A model generated the notes under the pieces. The model worked only from the letters and a program-made list of their open reading frames with translations. It was not told the DNA's origin and searched no databases. From Tricholomella constricta (taxonomy: Eukaryota; Basidiomycota; Agaricomycetes; Agaricales; Lyophyllaceae): 64,000 bases of DNA. Made by a program: the position numbers and the translations under genes. This document shows positions 10,301 to 20,435 of this stretch, one piece after another. The stretch lies in the NCBI GenBank assembly GCA_013368375.1, contig JAACJP010000053.1:62001-126000 (forward strand), read 5' to 3'. The stretch's first letter is position 1, and each line of letters begins with the position of its first letter.

Positions 10301-13300
10301 ATCTCGTTCATCATCAGCACCATCATCACCAACTTCTTCTCTTCCTCCCACAGAAAGCCATTGTCCATCACTCCCAGTGCTTCCATCCTCTCTCGCGTCA
10401 GCCGAACCCCGGGCACGAACTCTACTGGATGTATAGGAAGTGTCGGTAATGTTTTCAGAGGGTCTTCCGGGAATCGGCGGTGGATCTTTGCATACTCGGG
10501 CATCGTAGTCGGTATTGGTAGGATTTTGTTCGCGACTTTCTTGTATGCAAGCGTGTGCGCGACGGTGTCGAATGTGAACGATGACGCAAGTATGACGTTT
10601 ATGATCGCCATCGGGCCGTTATATGCGATATCCGGTAAACCCGAGGTGATCTCGATCGGTGGCTGTGTTAGGATCACCGGCTCGGTACCCTGACGTCTTC
10701 CTTCCTCCCTCCACGCTGCCGCAACGTCTCCCACACAATTGAACGCCATGGCCATGACCCTTCCACCCGCCGGTCTCTCCTTCGTCGCTATCGTTTTCAA
10801 CTGCGTCCTGTCCACTGGGTCTCGTAATGTCACAGTCACTTCTGTATCCGTCTCGATTTTCGACAGTCGCACACTGCGTTGCCACGGCCGCCCGAGTAGA
10901 AGACGATAAGGCACATTTGGAACGACGTACGCGTGGGCCCATGTTCTCATCCCTTCCACGACAATCTCCATGAATTCCGTGCATCCTGCCATCACCTCCT
11001 TCGCCCCGTTCGCCGTCTCCATCACCATCAATCTCTCCAAGTTCACCGCCAGTCCTAACTCTTCCCATAAGTCCTTCCGCACCACTACTATCTCCGACCC
11101 CTCATCTAATAACGCGTCCACTTTTACTCCCCGTATTTCCACCCCCAATTCTCGTAATGAAGTCGCGTATTCCAGTTCGATCCCTGGTGAGTGCGTACTC
11201 ATGTGTAGAGCCGTCGTCGTCGTTTGATGATTCACCAGATTAGGCACACGTACTGTCCGCGAGTTTTCCACCATCTCCTTTCGAAGTTCCCCGCTAAGTG
11301 AGAGTAACTTGCCGACAGTGACATTGGGGACGATCGCATCAAGAATTCGACGATGGAGTTTCTGGGATGCCGCGGGGTCAGCCATCTTAGACTCGTAGGT
11401 GTAGGCGGGCTGTTGGAGAATGGTATTCTGTAAGTAATCTTTCTTCTCGCTGCTCGCCTCTCCCTCCTTCGTTTTTCCTTTGACGGTATTTTTGACGGTG
11501 TTCATTTCCTTCTTCTCTTCCTCAACATTAATGTGCTCGTTTGCGCCCTCTTTTCCGTTCGCCCTTTTGTCATCGTGTGGCTTCATCGTCGGTTCTTTCT
11601 CCTTTCGTTCCTCGCCTTTCTTTCCTTTCGACCTCGTCGCGTATGTCACTTCCGCTTCCTGTCTTTCCAATTCCTCGATCGCACTCCATACCACCCGCTC
11701 ATTATCTGTATTCTCATCATCCACCGAATCTCGTCCTCTGTCGTTTGCGTCTCCCTCCGCTCGTTCACCTCCACCGCCACCATTTTCTTCTCCGCTATCC
11801 CGTCCCTCCATCACTTCCTCGACCTCCCGAATTACTGCGTGCGACTCGACCTCGGGAATATAACACTGGATGAAGTTTCCCGTAGCGGCTTGTAGTGGTG
11901 CGGGTGCGGGCGCCTGAGGGGCAGGTTGCGGTTGGACATTTACGGGCGGTCCTAGAGGACCGAATCTTTCCTCGACAGCCCCGCGAATGCCATTCATATA
12001 ATAAGGAATGCGCGCACCGGTATCCGCCCAGATGTAGATGCCTGGTGGTACCCAACGGATCTGACCACGACGACAATACTCGCCGGCTATCCTACAATCC
12101 CGTGAGCGATGTCCCCATTCTCGGCAGAAATGGCACTGGCAATTCGCATCGTGTGGCGCGCCTTGGCCGTGTCCACCCCCTCCATGTCCGTCTCCTCCCT
12201 GTCCGCCTCCTCCGTGAACGTGTCCCCCTTGTCCCTGACCACCGTGTACTCCTCCCATGAAACCTCGTTGCATATTCCCTCGGTTCCACTGCTGTTGGTG
12301 CGACTGTTGGTATGGATATTGCGGCGGTACCGGTGGAGGGAATGATTGATAGGATGGTTGCGCAGCATGTTGTTGAGGAGGGTATCCCGGTTGCTGCACG
12401 TGTTGCGGCGGAGTTGCATGTTGCATCGCCTGCTGGTAGGTCTGTGCCGCAGCTACAATATTCATCGGCGCTGCCCAGGGGGATGGTACGTGCTGAACGG
12501 CGGCCGAAGATAATACTGCCAGTCTCATATAAGCCGCTGTGTACGCTTGTTCACCGACCTTCATCCCGTGTAACCGCCGGGACAACTCCTCGATCTCGTC
12601 CAGTTCCTCTTTCCTCCCCATTTCTTTTATCGGCACTACCCTCATCTTTACTTCTCGTCGTCCACTCCCTTTCTTCGTCTTCCTCTTCCTCCCTCGTCTG
12701 TCATCGTCTGAAGACGAACTGTCACTGGTCGAGGATTCCGAGTCGCTATCGTCTGAATCGCTGTCGCCACTATCGCTGGAATCCTCCGAGTCCGTCTCGT
12801 TCTTCCTCCCCTTTCCTTTCTTCTTTGATTTTCCTCTACCCTCATCTGCGTCGAACGCGTCATCTGCAAATACCTCCCGTCCTGCCTCCAGTACTTTCTG
12901 CATGTCCGGCACCGTCGCCCTCGAGTAAGCTTTCCCTTCCGTGATCTCCAAACGTTTCTTGATCATCTTCTGTGCCTTCTCGTGTAGGCCGTTCCAAAAC
13001 ATTCGATTTCTTTCGTTGGTACTGATCTTGCCATCGTCTTCAAGGGAAACTGCGATGGGTCAAAAATCCTGGTAGTACCTAACGAGATCTCTTTCGGATC
13101 GGATACGGTGAGCCTGATATCGACGGATGATTCTCTTTAAATCGCGCTGAGTATACCTCTCTCCTTTCTTCCCACCTGGGATCGTGTCGAAGATCGCGTC
13201 TTTCAACTGGGCCCAATCCACCGGTTTATATCCTGGTAAGCTTTTCCAGAACTTCTTCATCCTCTTTGTCGTGTACTTAACCACCATTCTCGCTCTCTCT

Positions 13301-13452
13301 TCGTCCGTCAATCCGCAATCGTTCGCCAGATCTTCATATTCCTGGAAAAATTCAAGTAATTCACTCGGGTCAGTCGTATCAAAATACGGTGCGCGTCTTC
13401 CTCCAGGAACCGGCATAGCCGAAATCCCTTTCGGCGGCGGTACCATCGACAT
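7342..13452 (-). CDS. Gypsy-2 gag-pol polyprotein with one in-frame TGA
   Basis: The frame runs from ATG at 13452 (MSMVPPPKG) to 7342. One TGA at 13062-13060, after YYQDF, breaks it, followed in the same frame by 1,886 codons from 13002. The frame is open upstream to about 13844 but without ATG. Order: gag helical domain; acidic serine-rich stretch; gag zinc knuckle CHFCREWGHRSRDC; retropepsin-like site written LLDEGSEI, so DEG instead of DTG/DSG; reverse transcriptase with FSDD in place of YxDD; RNase H (SVDSSYRACGYIL); H2C2 finger and integrase core with D (YADTMHLP), D (VVDNGKPW) and E (NGVVESTH). The stop lies within gag homology (QDF*PIAV...ERNRMFWNGL), so a nonsense mutation such as CGA to TGA is likelier than programmed readthrough. 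Otherwise the frame is intact, which implies recent insertion. Confidence 0.9.
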
Positions 13453-13872
13453 TACCGGCGTTGACGGCCTCGTCGACAGTGGTGTCAGTGTGCTTGTTGG
13501 AGTCGGTGACCTCTGTACGGAGGTTTCTTGTCCGTGATCGTCCTGATAAGAAGGTGTGTTGTGTAACTGCTGTTCGTCGTCTGAAAATTCTAACTGTTCT
13601 TTGTTCTTTGTGTCAGTAACCGGATCGGCGGTTTGTGGTAAGATGCTATCGTAAAATTGATAGAGCGGTCGGACAGGTAACGGATTATACCTGGGACGTG
13701 CTGCTGATGTCCCTGTGAGGCCTGCTCGGAATGGCTGTATCCGAGTCGGCTCTGGCGACGGGCGGCGTCCTTTGCCCTTTGTCTTCTGCGGCGGACCGAA
13801 AGATATGATGGACAGACGGCGGTGAGAGGTAACGAAACGGGATCAAAGCAGGCTCCGACAGTCTTTTTCCCC

Positions 13873-13889
13873 CCTCGCGGTGGGCTCCA
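13873..13889 (-). other. Gypsy-2 primer-binding site
   Basis: In sense orientation, two bases after the 5' LTR, TGGAGCCCACCGCGAGG begins with the TGG expected opposite a tRNA 3' CCA end. The tRNA was not identified. Confidence 0.6.
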
Positions 13890-13891
13890 GA

Positions 13892-14246
13892 TGTGGGGAC
13901 TGATGTTGCTACGAGTCCGAAAGGGGGACAAGGAAACCTCGGACCGCGCAAGTGACCGTATATAGTAGAGAAAGACAATTGACGGCCAGGTTATAATGAA
14001 AAGCTCAGTTTATTCAGTGTAGAAACTCGGTAGTAAGAAAGGGGGAATATCGAATTGTATCAATCCTTTGTCTCCCTATATGAGGCATCGTACTCGTGTT
14101 CTTCGTATCAAGGGAGGGGAATGCATGTGTCGTGATCCGTTGATCCGTTGTTGATCTAATCTTATCTTGGATCTTGGCTCGTGTGTCGTGTTTGTGCTCA
14201 TCGTTACTGTATGATTTCCTCGGCCAGCCGATCCTATAACCCCACA
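13892..14246 (-). repeat. Gypsy-2 5' LTR
   Basis: 355 bp. Relative to the 3' LTR it reads TTTGTGCTCATCG where the other reads TTCGTGCTCGTCG: two CpG-to-TpG/CpA changes and no others noticed. Confidence 0.95.
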
Positions 14247-14265
14247 ACACATCATATGTAACATT

Positions 14266-14475
14266 GCTTGCATAGAATGGAATAATCATCAATACCACCA
14301 CACAGTGAGCATTGTACAATGGTCAGCAGGTCATGCCCGCGGACATGGTTGTCCGCGCTGCATGCATTAAATGGAATAATCATCACTGAGCAATGTACAA
14401 TGGTCAGCAGGATATTGCCGCGGACATGGCTGTTCCCGCAGCTTGCATAGAATGGAATAATCATCAATACCATGG
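14266..14475 (+). repeat. About 82-bp tandem repeats at the start of the right KDZ block
   Basis: Units share GTACAATGGTCAGCAGG, a CCGCGGACATGG box and ATGGAATAATCATCA. Two complete units and one partial unit are visible, with a more diverged unit near 14550-14610. The rest of 14247-14816 has no coding signal. This may be a subterminal or regulatory region of the KDZ element. Confidence 0.6.
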
Positions 14476-14816
14476 ATGTGTGTCCGCGGGGTGATCACAA
14501 TATCCGCAGATGAGCAACAGGACACGCCATACCTCTGGGCATTAATTGCACAGTGCCTAACGGGTCATGTCCGCGGACATTGTTGTCCCCACAGCATGCC
14601 CTGATCACATGAAAGTAACCTTCTCCGTCAATCATACATATCTAGCCTGTATACCGGTTCAAACAATGTCCGCGGGGTTGATCTTTGGCCGCGGGCAGTG
14701 ATCAGGATACTCCTGCCACATGACTGTGTGAAAGCCTGACCAATCAGGTGGCTGTGGCAACTGGCTTTTTTTCTCTCCTTATCTGATTCTTATCAAATAC
14801 TCATCTCCAAGCAAAG

Positions 14817-16482
14817 ATGGCCTTCTCCGCGCTCTATGCGATAGAATCCGAAAGCTTCTTGCCTCCGACACTCGGCGCCTCGGCAGTTCACCTCCAAGAG
14901 GTGCTATATTACTGTGAATCCCGCTTCCGCGTTGCCTTGGCCAAGTATGCCAGTATCAAGGATGTGGAGGTCCAAGCTTCCATGCACAAGCGCTTGGCCG
15001 CGGAGCTTGTATGTATTACATAGCCCTTGAATCTCGGACCTCAACTCAGTTTTCCCACCATAGGATTTTGTATTAGCATTTGTTGGCGCCGCCACGAGCA
15101 TGATGACCGCGTGCAAGGTCCCAAATTTTATCCGCCTTCTCGGTTGCCACTTTTATGGGCAGCCCAAACCCCACGGCCCACTTGTGCTTTCCAATGCACT
15201 GATCCTTGCGCTAGAGGCCTCCATGCCGCTTGAGCATCCCGCGGCCATTGTAGCCGAGTATGCCTGTGATTGGTGGCTGGAGCATGAAGACCAGGAGCTC
15301 CGTGAGCCACTGAGCCACGCCACATTGGAGAATTGCCTGGAGTTCCATCGTCATCAACGGCGCGCACCGGCCCTTCGTGTTCCGCGGACCAACGGCAATC
15401 TGGAAGTCCTCCACCAATGCCGGACTCGAGCTCAAGGCTTTTCAACAATTTACGAAGCCAAGATAGTGAGAGTGCCCGCTGCGCAGCAGGCTTCCACACC
15501 ATCTTTGAGGCCGCGACCCAAGCCGCGGAGCCCACGGGGCACGACATCGACATGAGCCCCCGTGCGCTCTTCAGAATATTTCACCCGGAGGCAATGGAGG
15601 GACCGCTGGCATCAGACTTTGGAGAGGATCTGCCATCCGGAGACAACATGGGGTCATATTCAGAATCAGACGATGAGTTGGGGGCAGGCTCTGATGCAAG
15701 GTATGAGTCACTGGGACATGATGTTATCGAGCCCAGGGAGCTGCATCCCGAGGAGTTCCCGGACCACTTCTACCAGCCGCCACTTCGAGCTGTTGATGTG
15801 GAGTACAAGAGTTACTACCAGCAGCCGTCCAAAGGGTCCGATGAGAATGCCGCGGGGCCCGCGGTCATGGAAGGTAAGAAGAAATCTTTTCATCCCCACA
15901 CTTATATCCATCCCTTCAATGTCTCCAGATTATGTTCCATCCGCTGGTGTCGACCCAGACGTGGTATTTTCTGATGACGACGCGCCCGCGGAGGTGGAAG
16001 CCGACATCGAGCCCGCGGAGCTGGGGGGGCATGTGGATATAGTGTTTTTGGATGATGACGGTTCGCATGATGACAGGCCCGCGGAGCTGGAAGGGCATGA
16101 CCCCGACCTTGTGTTTTCGGATGATGACAATTCGGACGACCCAAATCCTGTGGAGTTGGGGCCACAAGACCCGGACCTTGTATTCTCGGATGACGATGAC
16201 GAGTCCGCGGAGTTGGCGCAACACGACCCAGATGTTGTATTCTCAGACGATGCAACCATCCCGGAAGTTGTGTCCCTTTCGGATGACTCAGGTGAGGAAG
16301 AGTTCAGAGTCAGGTGCCGGCGCCGACTTTCTAGAAGACCTCCCGTTGAGATGCTCGAAGGCTTATTACAATTTTCAGACAATGAGATTAATCAGGAGCT
16401 TGCAATTCGAGTACCCCGCGGCCCTTACACTCCGGCCTCCTTTGCTCATATACCATCAAATATTCTAGATGACGAGGAATGA
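14817..16482 (+). CDS. KDZ-linked acidic protein with repeated SUMO-interaction-like motifs
   Basis: ATG at 14817. Exon 1 is 14817-15008 (donor GTATGT); exon 2 starts 15064 (DFVLAFVGAATS). Coding then changes frame around 15460-15490, either by a frameshift or by an improbably short 24-bp GTGAGA...GCAG intron. The last intron starts at GGTAAGAAG (about 15873) and ends TCTCCAG (15930), leading to PSAGVDPDVVFSDDD and a stop at 16480-16482. The N-terminal 200 residues look helical and are not recognised. The C-terminal third repeats a hydrophobic-plus-acid unit: DVVFSDDD, DIVFLDDD, DLVFSDDD twice, DVVFSDD, and finally VVSLSDDSGEEE. Such V/I/L clusters followed by Asp/Ser match the SUMO-interacting motif pattern. 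It shares CCGCGG density with the transposase block and may be a second gene of the transposon. Function is unproven. Confidence 0.6.
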
Positions 16483-16485
16483 TAG

Positions 16486-16850
16486 TTCTGAATTAACATT
16501 TTGTTTATAATGAATTCTTCTCTGCACATAAATAATATACAGCCTTGTGTTTGGACCTATATTCAAGCCCCGCGGATATGATACATTTGTAACTTTGTAT
16601 GTCCGGGCATGTCCGCGGCACGCGCCCCGCGCCACAGACGACCACAACTACAGGTAACAGTCCTACTGGCATGTAGTGCCTGTGCTGTGACCATGGCTGG
16701 ATATGTCCGCGGACAGTAGGCCATGGAACTCATATAGCACAGCCACATGTACTGTGACCCCCGAACAGGCATTAAAGCCGACTCAATTGCGGACCTGCAT
16801 TGCCCCGCGGCTATGGAAGCCCGCTGCAGTGCTGAATGTTATGTGCCCCA
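16486..16850. other. Non-coding stretch of the KDZ right block
   Basis: Between the acidic-repeat gene and the repeat tail. Several CCGCGG boxes and no convincing ORF; probably the 3' flank of the preceding gene. Confidence 0.5.
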
Positions 16851-17970
16851 AAAACAACGACCCGCGGAGGGCCGCAGATGTGGGCAACCCCCTGCTGCTA
16901 GGCTGCTGCAGTGCTAGGTGCCCCAGAAGGGTGACCCGTGGAGATCCGCAACCCCGCGCTGCAGTGCTGGTGCAGCGCAAAACAACGACCCGCGGAGGTC
17001 CAGACGTGTGCAACCCCCTGCTGCTGTGCCTGCTGCAGTGCTGGGTGTGCCCCCAAAACAACGACCCGTGGAGGTCCGGGGGTCCGCAGATCCCCCGCCG
17101 GCTGGGTGTGCCCATGGATAACGATCCGCGGAGGTCCGCAGATCCCCTGCTAGCCACCCCGCTGCCCCCACCCCAACGCATATACAGTGCTGGGTGTGCC
17201 CACGGTCAATGATCCGCGGAGGTCCGCAGATCCCCCGCTAGCCACCCCACTGCCCCCCACCCCAACGCATATAAGCCCGCTGCAGTGCTGGTGTGCCCAC
17301 GGTCAACGATCCGCGGAGGTCCGCAGATCCCTGCCACCCTGCCCCTCCCCCTCACAGCACTGTATAGGCCCGGTGCAGCACCAGCGGGCCCGCTGGTACA
17401 GTGCCACACGGCTACGTGTAGGGGCCCCGCTGGCACCGTGCCACACGGCTACATGTAGGGGCCCCGCTGGCGTTGCAGCGGCCCCGCTGGTGCCGTCAAG
17501 TACGCTACAATGTATTGCCCCGCTGGACAGTGGGACACGCTACATTGTAGTGTCTGTATGTGCGGCCCCCTGCAATCCTGGGTGTGCCCCAGACAACGAC
17601 CCGCGGACGTCCGCGGACATGGGCAGTGCTCCGCAAGCCCCCCCACCCTGCTGCCCCCCCACAGCACCATATCGGCCCCCTGCAATACTGGGTATGCTCC
17701 ACAGACAACGACCCGCGGAGGTCCGCGGATGTGGGTAGTGCCCCACTAGCCCCCACCTGCTGCCCCCCGCAGCACCATATAGGCCCGCTGCAGCACCAGC
17801 GGGCCCGCTGGTGCTGTGCCAGACGCTACATGTAGAGGTCCCGCTGGCACCGTGCCAGACGGCTACATGTAGGGGCCCCGCTGGCGCTCCAGCGGGCCCG
17901 CTGGTGCCGTCAAGTACCCTACAATGTATGGGCCCGCTGGACCGTAGGACACGCTACATTGTAATGCCCC
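16850..17970. repeat. GC-rich degenerate tandem-repeat tail with long palindromes
   Basis: Seven or more units contain AACGACCCGCGGAGGTCCGC or a variant, separated by CTGCAGTGCTGGGTGTGCCC. A second motif family, CGGCTACATGTAGGGGCCCC, repeats at about 45 bp from 17400 and again from 17820. The palindrome CCAGCGGGCCCGCTGG occurs at 17381-17396, 17796-17811 (inside a 22-bp palindrome at 17793-17814) and 17889-17904. Open frames here on both strands are by-products of the repeat. Likely a subterminal repeat array of the KDZ element. Confidence 0.75.
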
Positions 17971-18186
17971 TACCTGATGTAACTTATTTCTAGCATCCAA
18001 AAGACTTTCGGGGCGTGCCAAATATAATTTCTACTACTCTAAGCGCCAGGGTGCGAAGGCTACCGAAACTTGGAAATAAATACTCAGCCCCACGCTCGAA
18101 CGCTGGCATCGGCTTGAGCTCCAAAGTGCCGCATGGGCTTGTCAAAGACAGTCGCTGGCCTAGGTCTGCTCACAGTGCTCTGCCCT

Positions 18187-19434
18187 TCACAATCGTGGCA
18201 TAGTATACAGCATATCGAAGGGTAGGGCTGGGATAAGGCAGGGTGACGCCCTTGAACATGGCAGGGTGCAAGGGATTGACATCCAAAACGAAGGTGTGCT
18301 CCGTAAATGAATCAAAACAGGTCCAACGTATAAGGTTGCTGACTTAATGTAGTCCAAAGGTCGAGGCCCACAACTTGGAGGAGTCAAACGTAAGCAAGGA
18401 GGGCGAGTGGTGAAATGACACAGCTGAGTCTGTTCATGGTACTCAGAAAAAGTCGAATTTGCTGGAGTCGTCAATGTTAAATTTGACAAGTTCTCGCAGC
18501 TTGACAACATGTTCATGTAATGTTTGGCGACCACTTCTAAACCAAACCACTCATTGCTTCCGAGTCCACCCATTCCCTCCATTCCCCCTCTGACTCCTGC
18601 CTGTTCTCTTGCGCTGTTTCTATGCTTTGTACTCAGAATTTTGAATGCAGGTGAAGCACCCGCATGGATGACTTGAGATCCTGGATTTTCCTCGCCCCTG
18701 TGCATAGCTTCATTTTCAATGCCTTGTTTTCAGCACTGACTGTGTCGCAGGCCTTAAGTGCCATATCAAGGATTTTTGCTTGTTCAACAAGCAATTCTTT
18801 CAACTGCTGCGAACTTCTGTGGCTTTTCCTACTCCATTTGCCCCATTGCGCTCATCGCCACCATTGCTTTGCCAGCTGCCACCTTCAGATCGAAGCAAGC
18901 ATGGTCGTGACCTTGATGACCCAAATAACGGTTCTTCATCTTTGGAGTCTGGGACAGAAGGGCTACTGGGACATGTGCCAAAAATGGAGGCTGGTGGTAT
19001 GGGTGGATTGGGCAGAAGTGTCGAGATCCGACGATGATTGCTTGATCGATGGTTTCTCTGTTGTGAGTCAGATAATGAATTTGCTTTAATTTGCTTTCCA
19101 CTATACAAATATTCAAGTTGAGCTTCTGCCTCGAACTCTGCGCGTGAAGATGGACGGTCATCCTCAACAAAGCTTCCAGTCCAAGAGCAACCCGTTGGTG
19201 CCCTCACACTGTCAACACAATGATCAACGCGCGGACGGCATGGCTCGCAAGGGTATCGATGTGTATAAAGACCCTTTCGTGGGAACTCCCAGGGCTCAAT
19301 GTCGGACTTCGCAAACCGGTGGGGAGAATGGAAGTGGTGTGTTCATCTGTGTCTGACACCCGCTGTGGCATATTGTTGACAATGAAACTTTCAGTCGTCG
19401 CAAGTGCTGGAGGAGTCATTACCAATGCGGCCAA
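18187..19434 (-). pseudogene. Possible broken minus-strand gene, unidentified
   Basis: Fragments follow each other on the minus strand. One is an exon near 19434-19217 with SHERVFIHIDTLASHAVRAL. After a plausible intron (GTGTGAGG...CACGCGCAG) comes EFEAEAQLEYLYSGK and a serine/proline-rich stretch to about 18830. In another frame follows a heptad-like piece (LKELLVEQAKILDMALKACDTVSAENKALKMKL, in part) near 18700-18800. A frame change and stops suggest decay. The coiled-coil look is the only structural clue. Bases 17971-18186 show nothing. Confidence 0.3.
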
Positions 19435-20330
19435 CGTAGTGAGTACTGGAACATGTGGAAAGGCTTCTCCCAGCTGATCTCGGCTCCAGGCTATCTGGCT
19501 ACAAACTCTGTTGCCTGAAGGAGTAGAACCTGGGACAAATCAAACGGTTCCCACTCCTGGTTCTTTAAAGAGGCCATAACAGGTCTCAGCGTTCAGACCG
19601 GAGAGCTGTGAGTATTTTCTGAGCTGCCCAAACCAGACATCGAATAACCATCGTTTCTTGCCAGGGAATGGCCTGAGAGTTCTCTAATCACGTATGGTGC
19701 TGCTCAACTCCAGATCACGTACCCGGGCCATTGTAGGTTGTTTCCCACATCTGACCTTCACATTACTGACCTCTACTGTTAGTCATTGTCGAGCATGGTG
19801 GCTTCATCTGAAGTATGTACTCTCACTAGTCCTTGGCAACTCTCAGTCGGTCCTGATGTGCATTTAGGTTTCAACACGCAAATCAGCTGCCTGCCCAATG
19901 ACAACTTCGGTGTTTCCATCCTTACAAATGACCATGAATATGGCAAGGTCATCGGAGAGATTATCAAGGACCACATCATCAACAAGGCTCTCGGACTTGA
20001 TCCCATTGAGTGGAACAGCAGGTCTGTATCCAGTTCCTTCCATTGGTTCAGACACTCAGACGTGAGTCGACGCTAGGTACAAGGCAGTGGAGTCCAGACC
20101 TCCCGTTTGGGCTACTCCCCACCCGGACAATGCGAAGCCCCCACCCGCAAACTTCGCCATCGTGGGAGTATACAACGATGACGGCTACAGACAGATCGAG
20201 CTCTGCCTCGTCACACCCGAGTTCCGCAATGCCGCCACAAACTCGTCATGCACGGAGGTCACCTCCAACCTCACGACAATCCTCCCTGGCGCCATCAGGG
20301 CCGGGAATCCAATGCTCGTAGCTGCAGTCA
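19385..20330 (+). pseudogene. Beta-lactamase-related serine hydrolase pseudogene, 3' half
   Basis: Spliced pieces give AGGVITNAANV, WLQTLLPEGVEPGTNQTV, KEAITGLSVQTGEL, EWPESSLITYGAAQLQITYPGH, IVEHGGFI, SFNTQISCLPNDNFGVSILTND and later PPPANFAIVGVYNDDGYRQ. They are joined by introns ending CTCCAG, GCCAG, TTAG, TTTAG and CTAG. Order and motifs (YPGH, VEHGG, GFNTQ) fit the fungal beta-lactamase/transpeptidase-like family, which hydrolyses amide or ester substrates. It is broken: a frame change after PTPGS near 19565, and a TGA in the conserved G-F-I-S-G segment at about 19793. The N-terminal part with the SxxK nucleophile was not found upstream. It overlaps the end of the minus-strand remnant. 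Confidence 0.65.
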
Positions 20331-20435
20331 TAATTATCTGTTCACCTTCTCTGATTCTCTTGTACCTGATGTGCCTTCTCTGTTAGATTCATCGTGCTTT
20401 GCTATACTCTGTCAAGGGATTGTTGAACCCCACGC

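Larger units (their letters stand above)
6927..14246 (-). mobile_element. Gypsy-2, near-complete Ty3/Gypsy element inside the KDZ cluster
   Basis: Bounded by 355-bp LTRs (6927-7281 and 13892-14246) that start TGTGGGG and end CCCCACA. The LTRs differ at two positions by my reading, both CpG transitions. On the minus strand the order is 5' LTR, primer site (13873-13889), gag-pol (13452-7342), polypurine tract (7282-7293), 3' LTR. The flanks (AATAC left, ACACA right) do not form a target-site duplication. It has no chromodomain. It splits the KDZ cluster just behind the transposase stop codon. Confidence 0.95.
2667..17970. mobile_element. KDZ-class DNA transposon cluster, CCGCGG-rich, split by Gypsy-2
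   Basis: Two blocks (2667-6926 and 14247-about 17970) share a trait missing from the DNA between them: CCGCGG occurs roughly 18-20 times in the first 4.3 kb and about 30 times in the second 3.7 kb, against 3 seen in the 7 kb of Gypsy-2. The left block carries a KDZ transposase with introns and a divergent gene. The right block carries an acidic-repeat gene and a tandem-repeat tail. KDZ (Kyakuja-Dileera-Zisupton) transposons are large DNA transposons abundant in Agaricomycetes. I found no terminal inverted repeats, so both outer borders are approximate, and continuity across Gypsy-2 is an inference from composition. Confidence 0.7.

Noticed and set aside
13060..13062. Programmed stop-codon readthrough in Gypsy-2
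   Set aside because: The TGA falls inside the gag domain, not at a gag-pol border, so a nonsense mutation is simpler.
15466..15489. 24-bp intron in the acidic-repeat gene
   Set aside because: Shorter than any other intron in the window (about 48 bp or more); kept only as an alternative to a frameshift.
16703..17835. Long open frames in the GC-rich repeat tail
   Set aside because: Frames are open on both strands in several phases because the repeat lacks stops; the encoded strings are repeat translations.
2667..17970. TET/JBP dioxygenase gene associated with the KDZ transposon
   Set aside because: Such genes often accompany KDZ elements, so I looked for an HxD and C-terminal H/R signature; no ORF here shows it.
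16850..17970. CRISPR array
   Set aside because: Repeats are degenerate and contiguous without unique spacers, and the DNA is eukaryotic.
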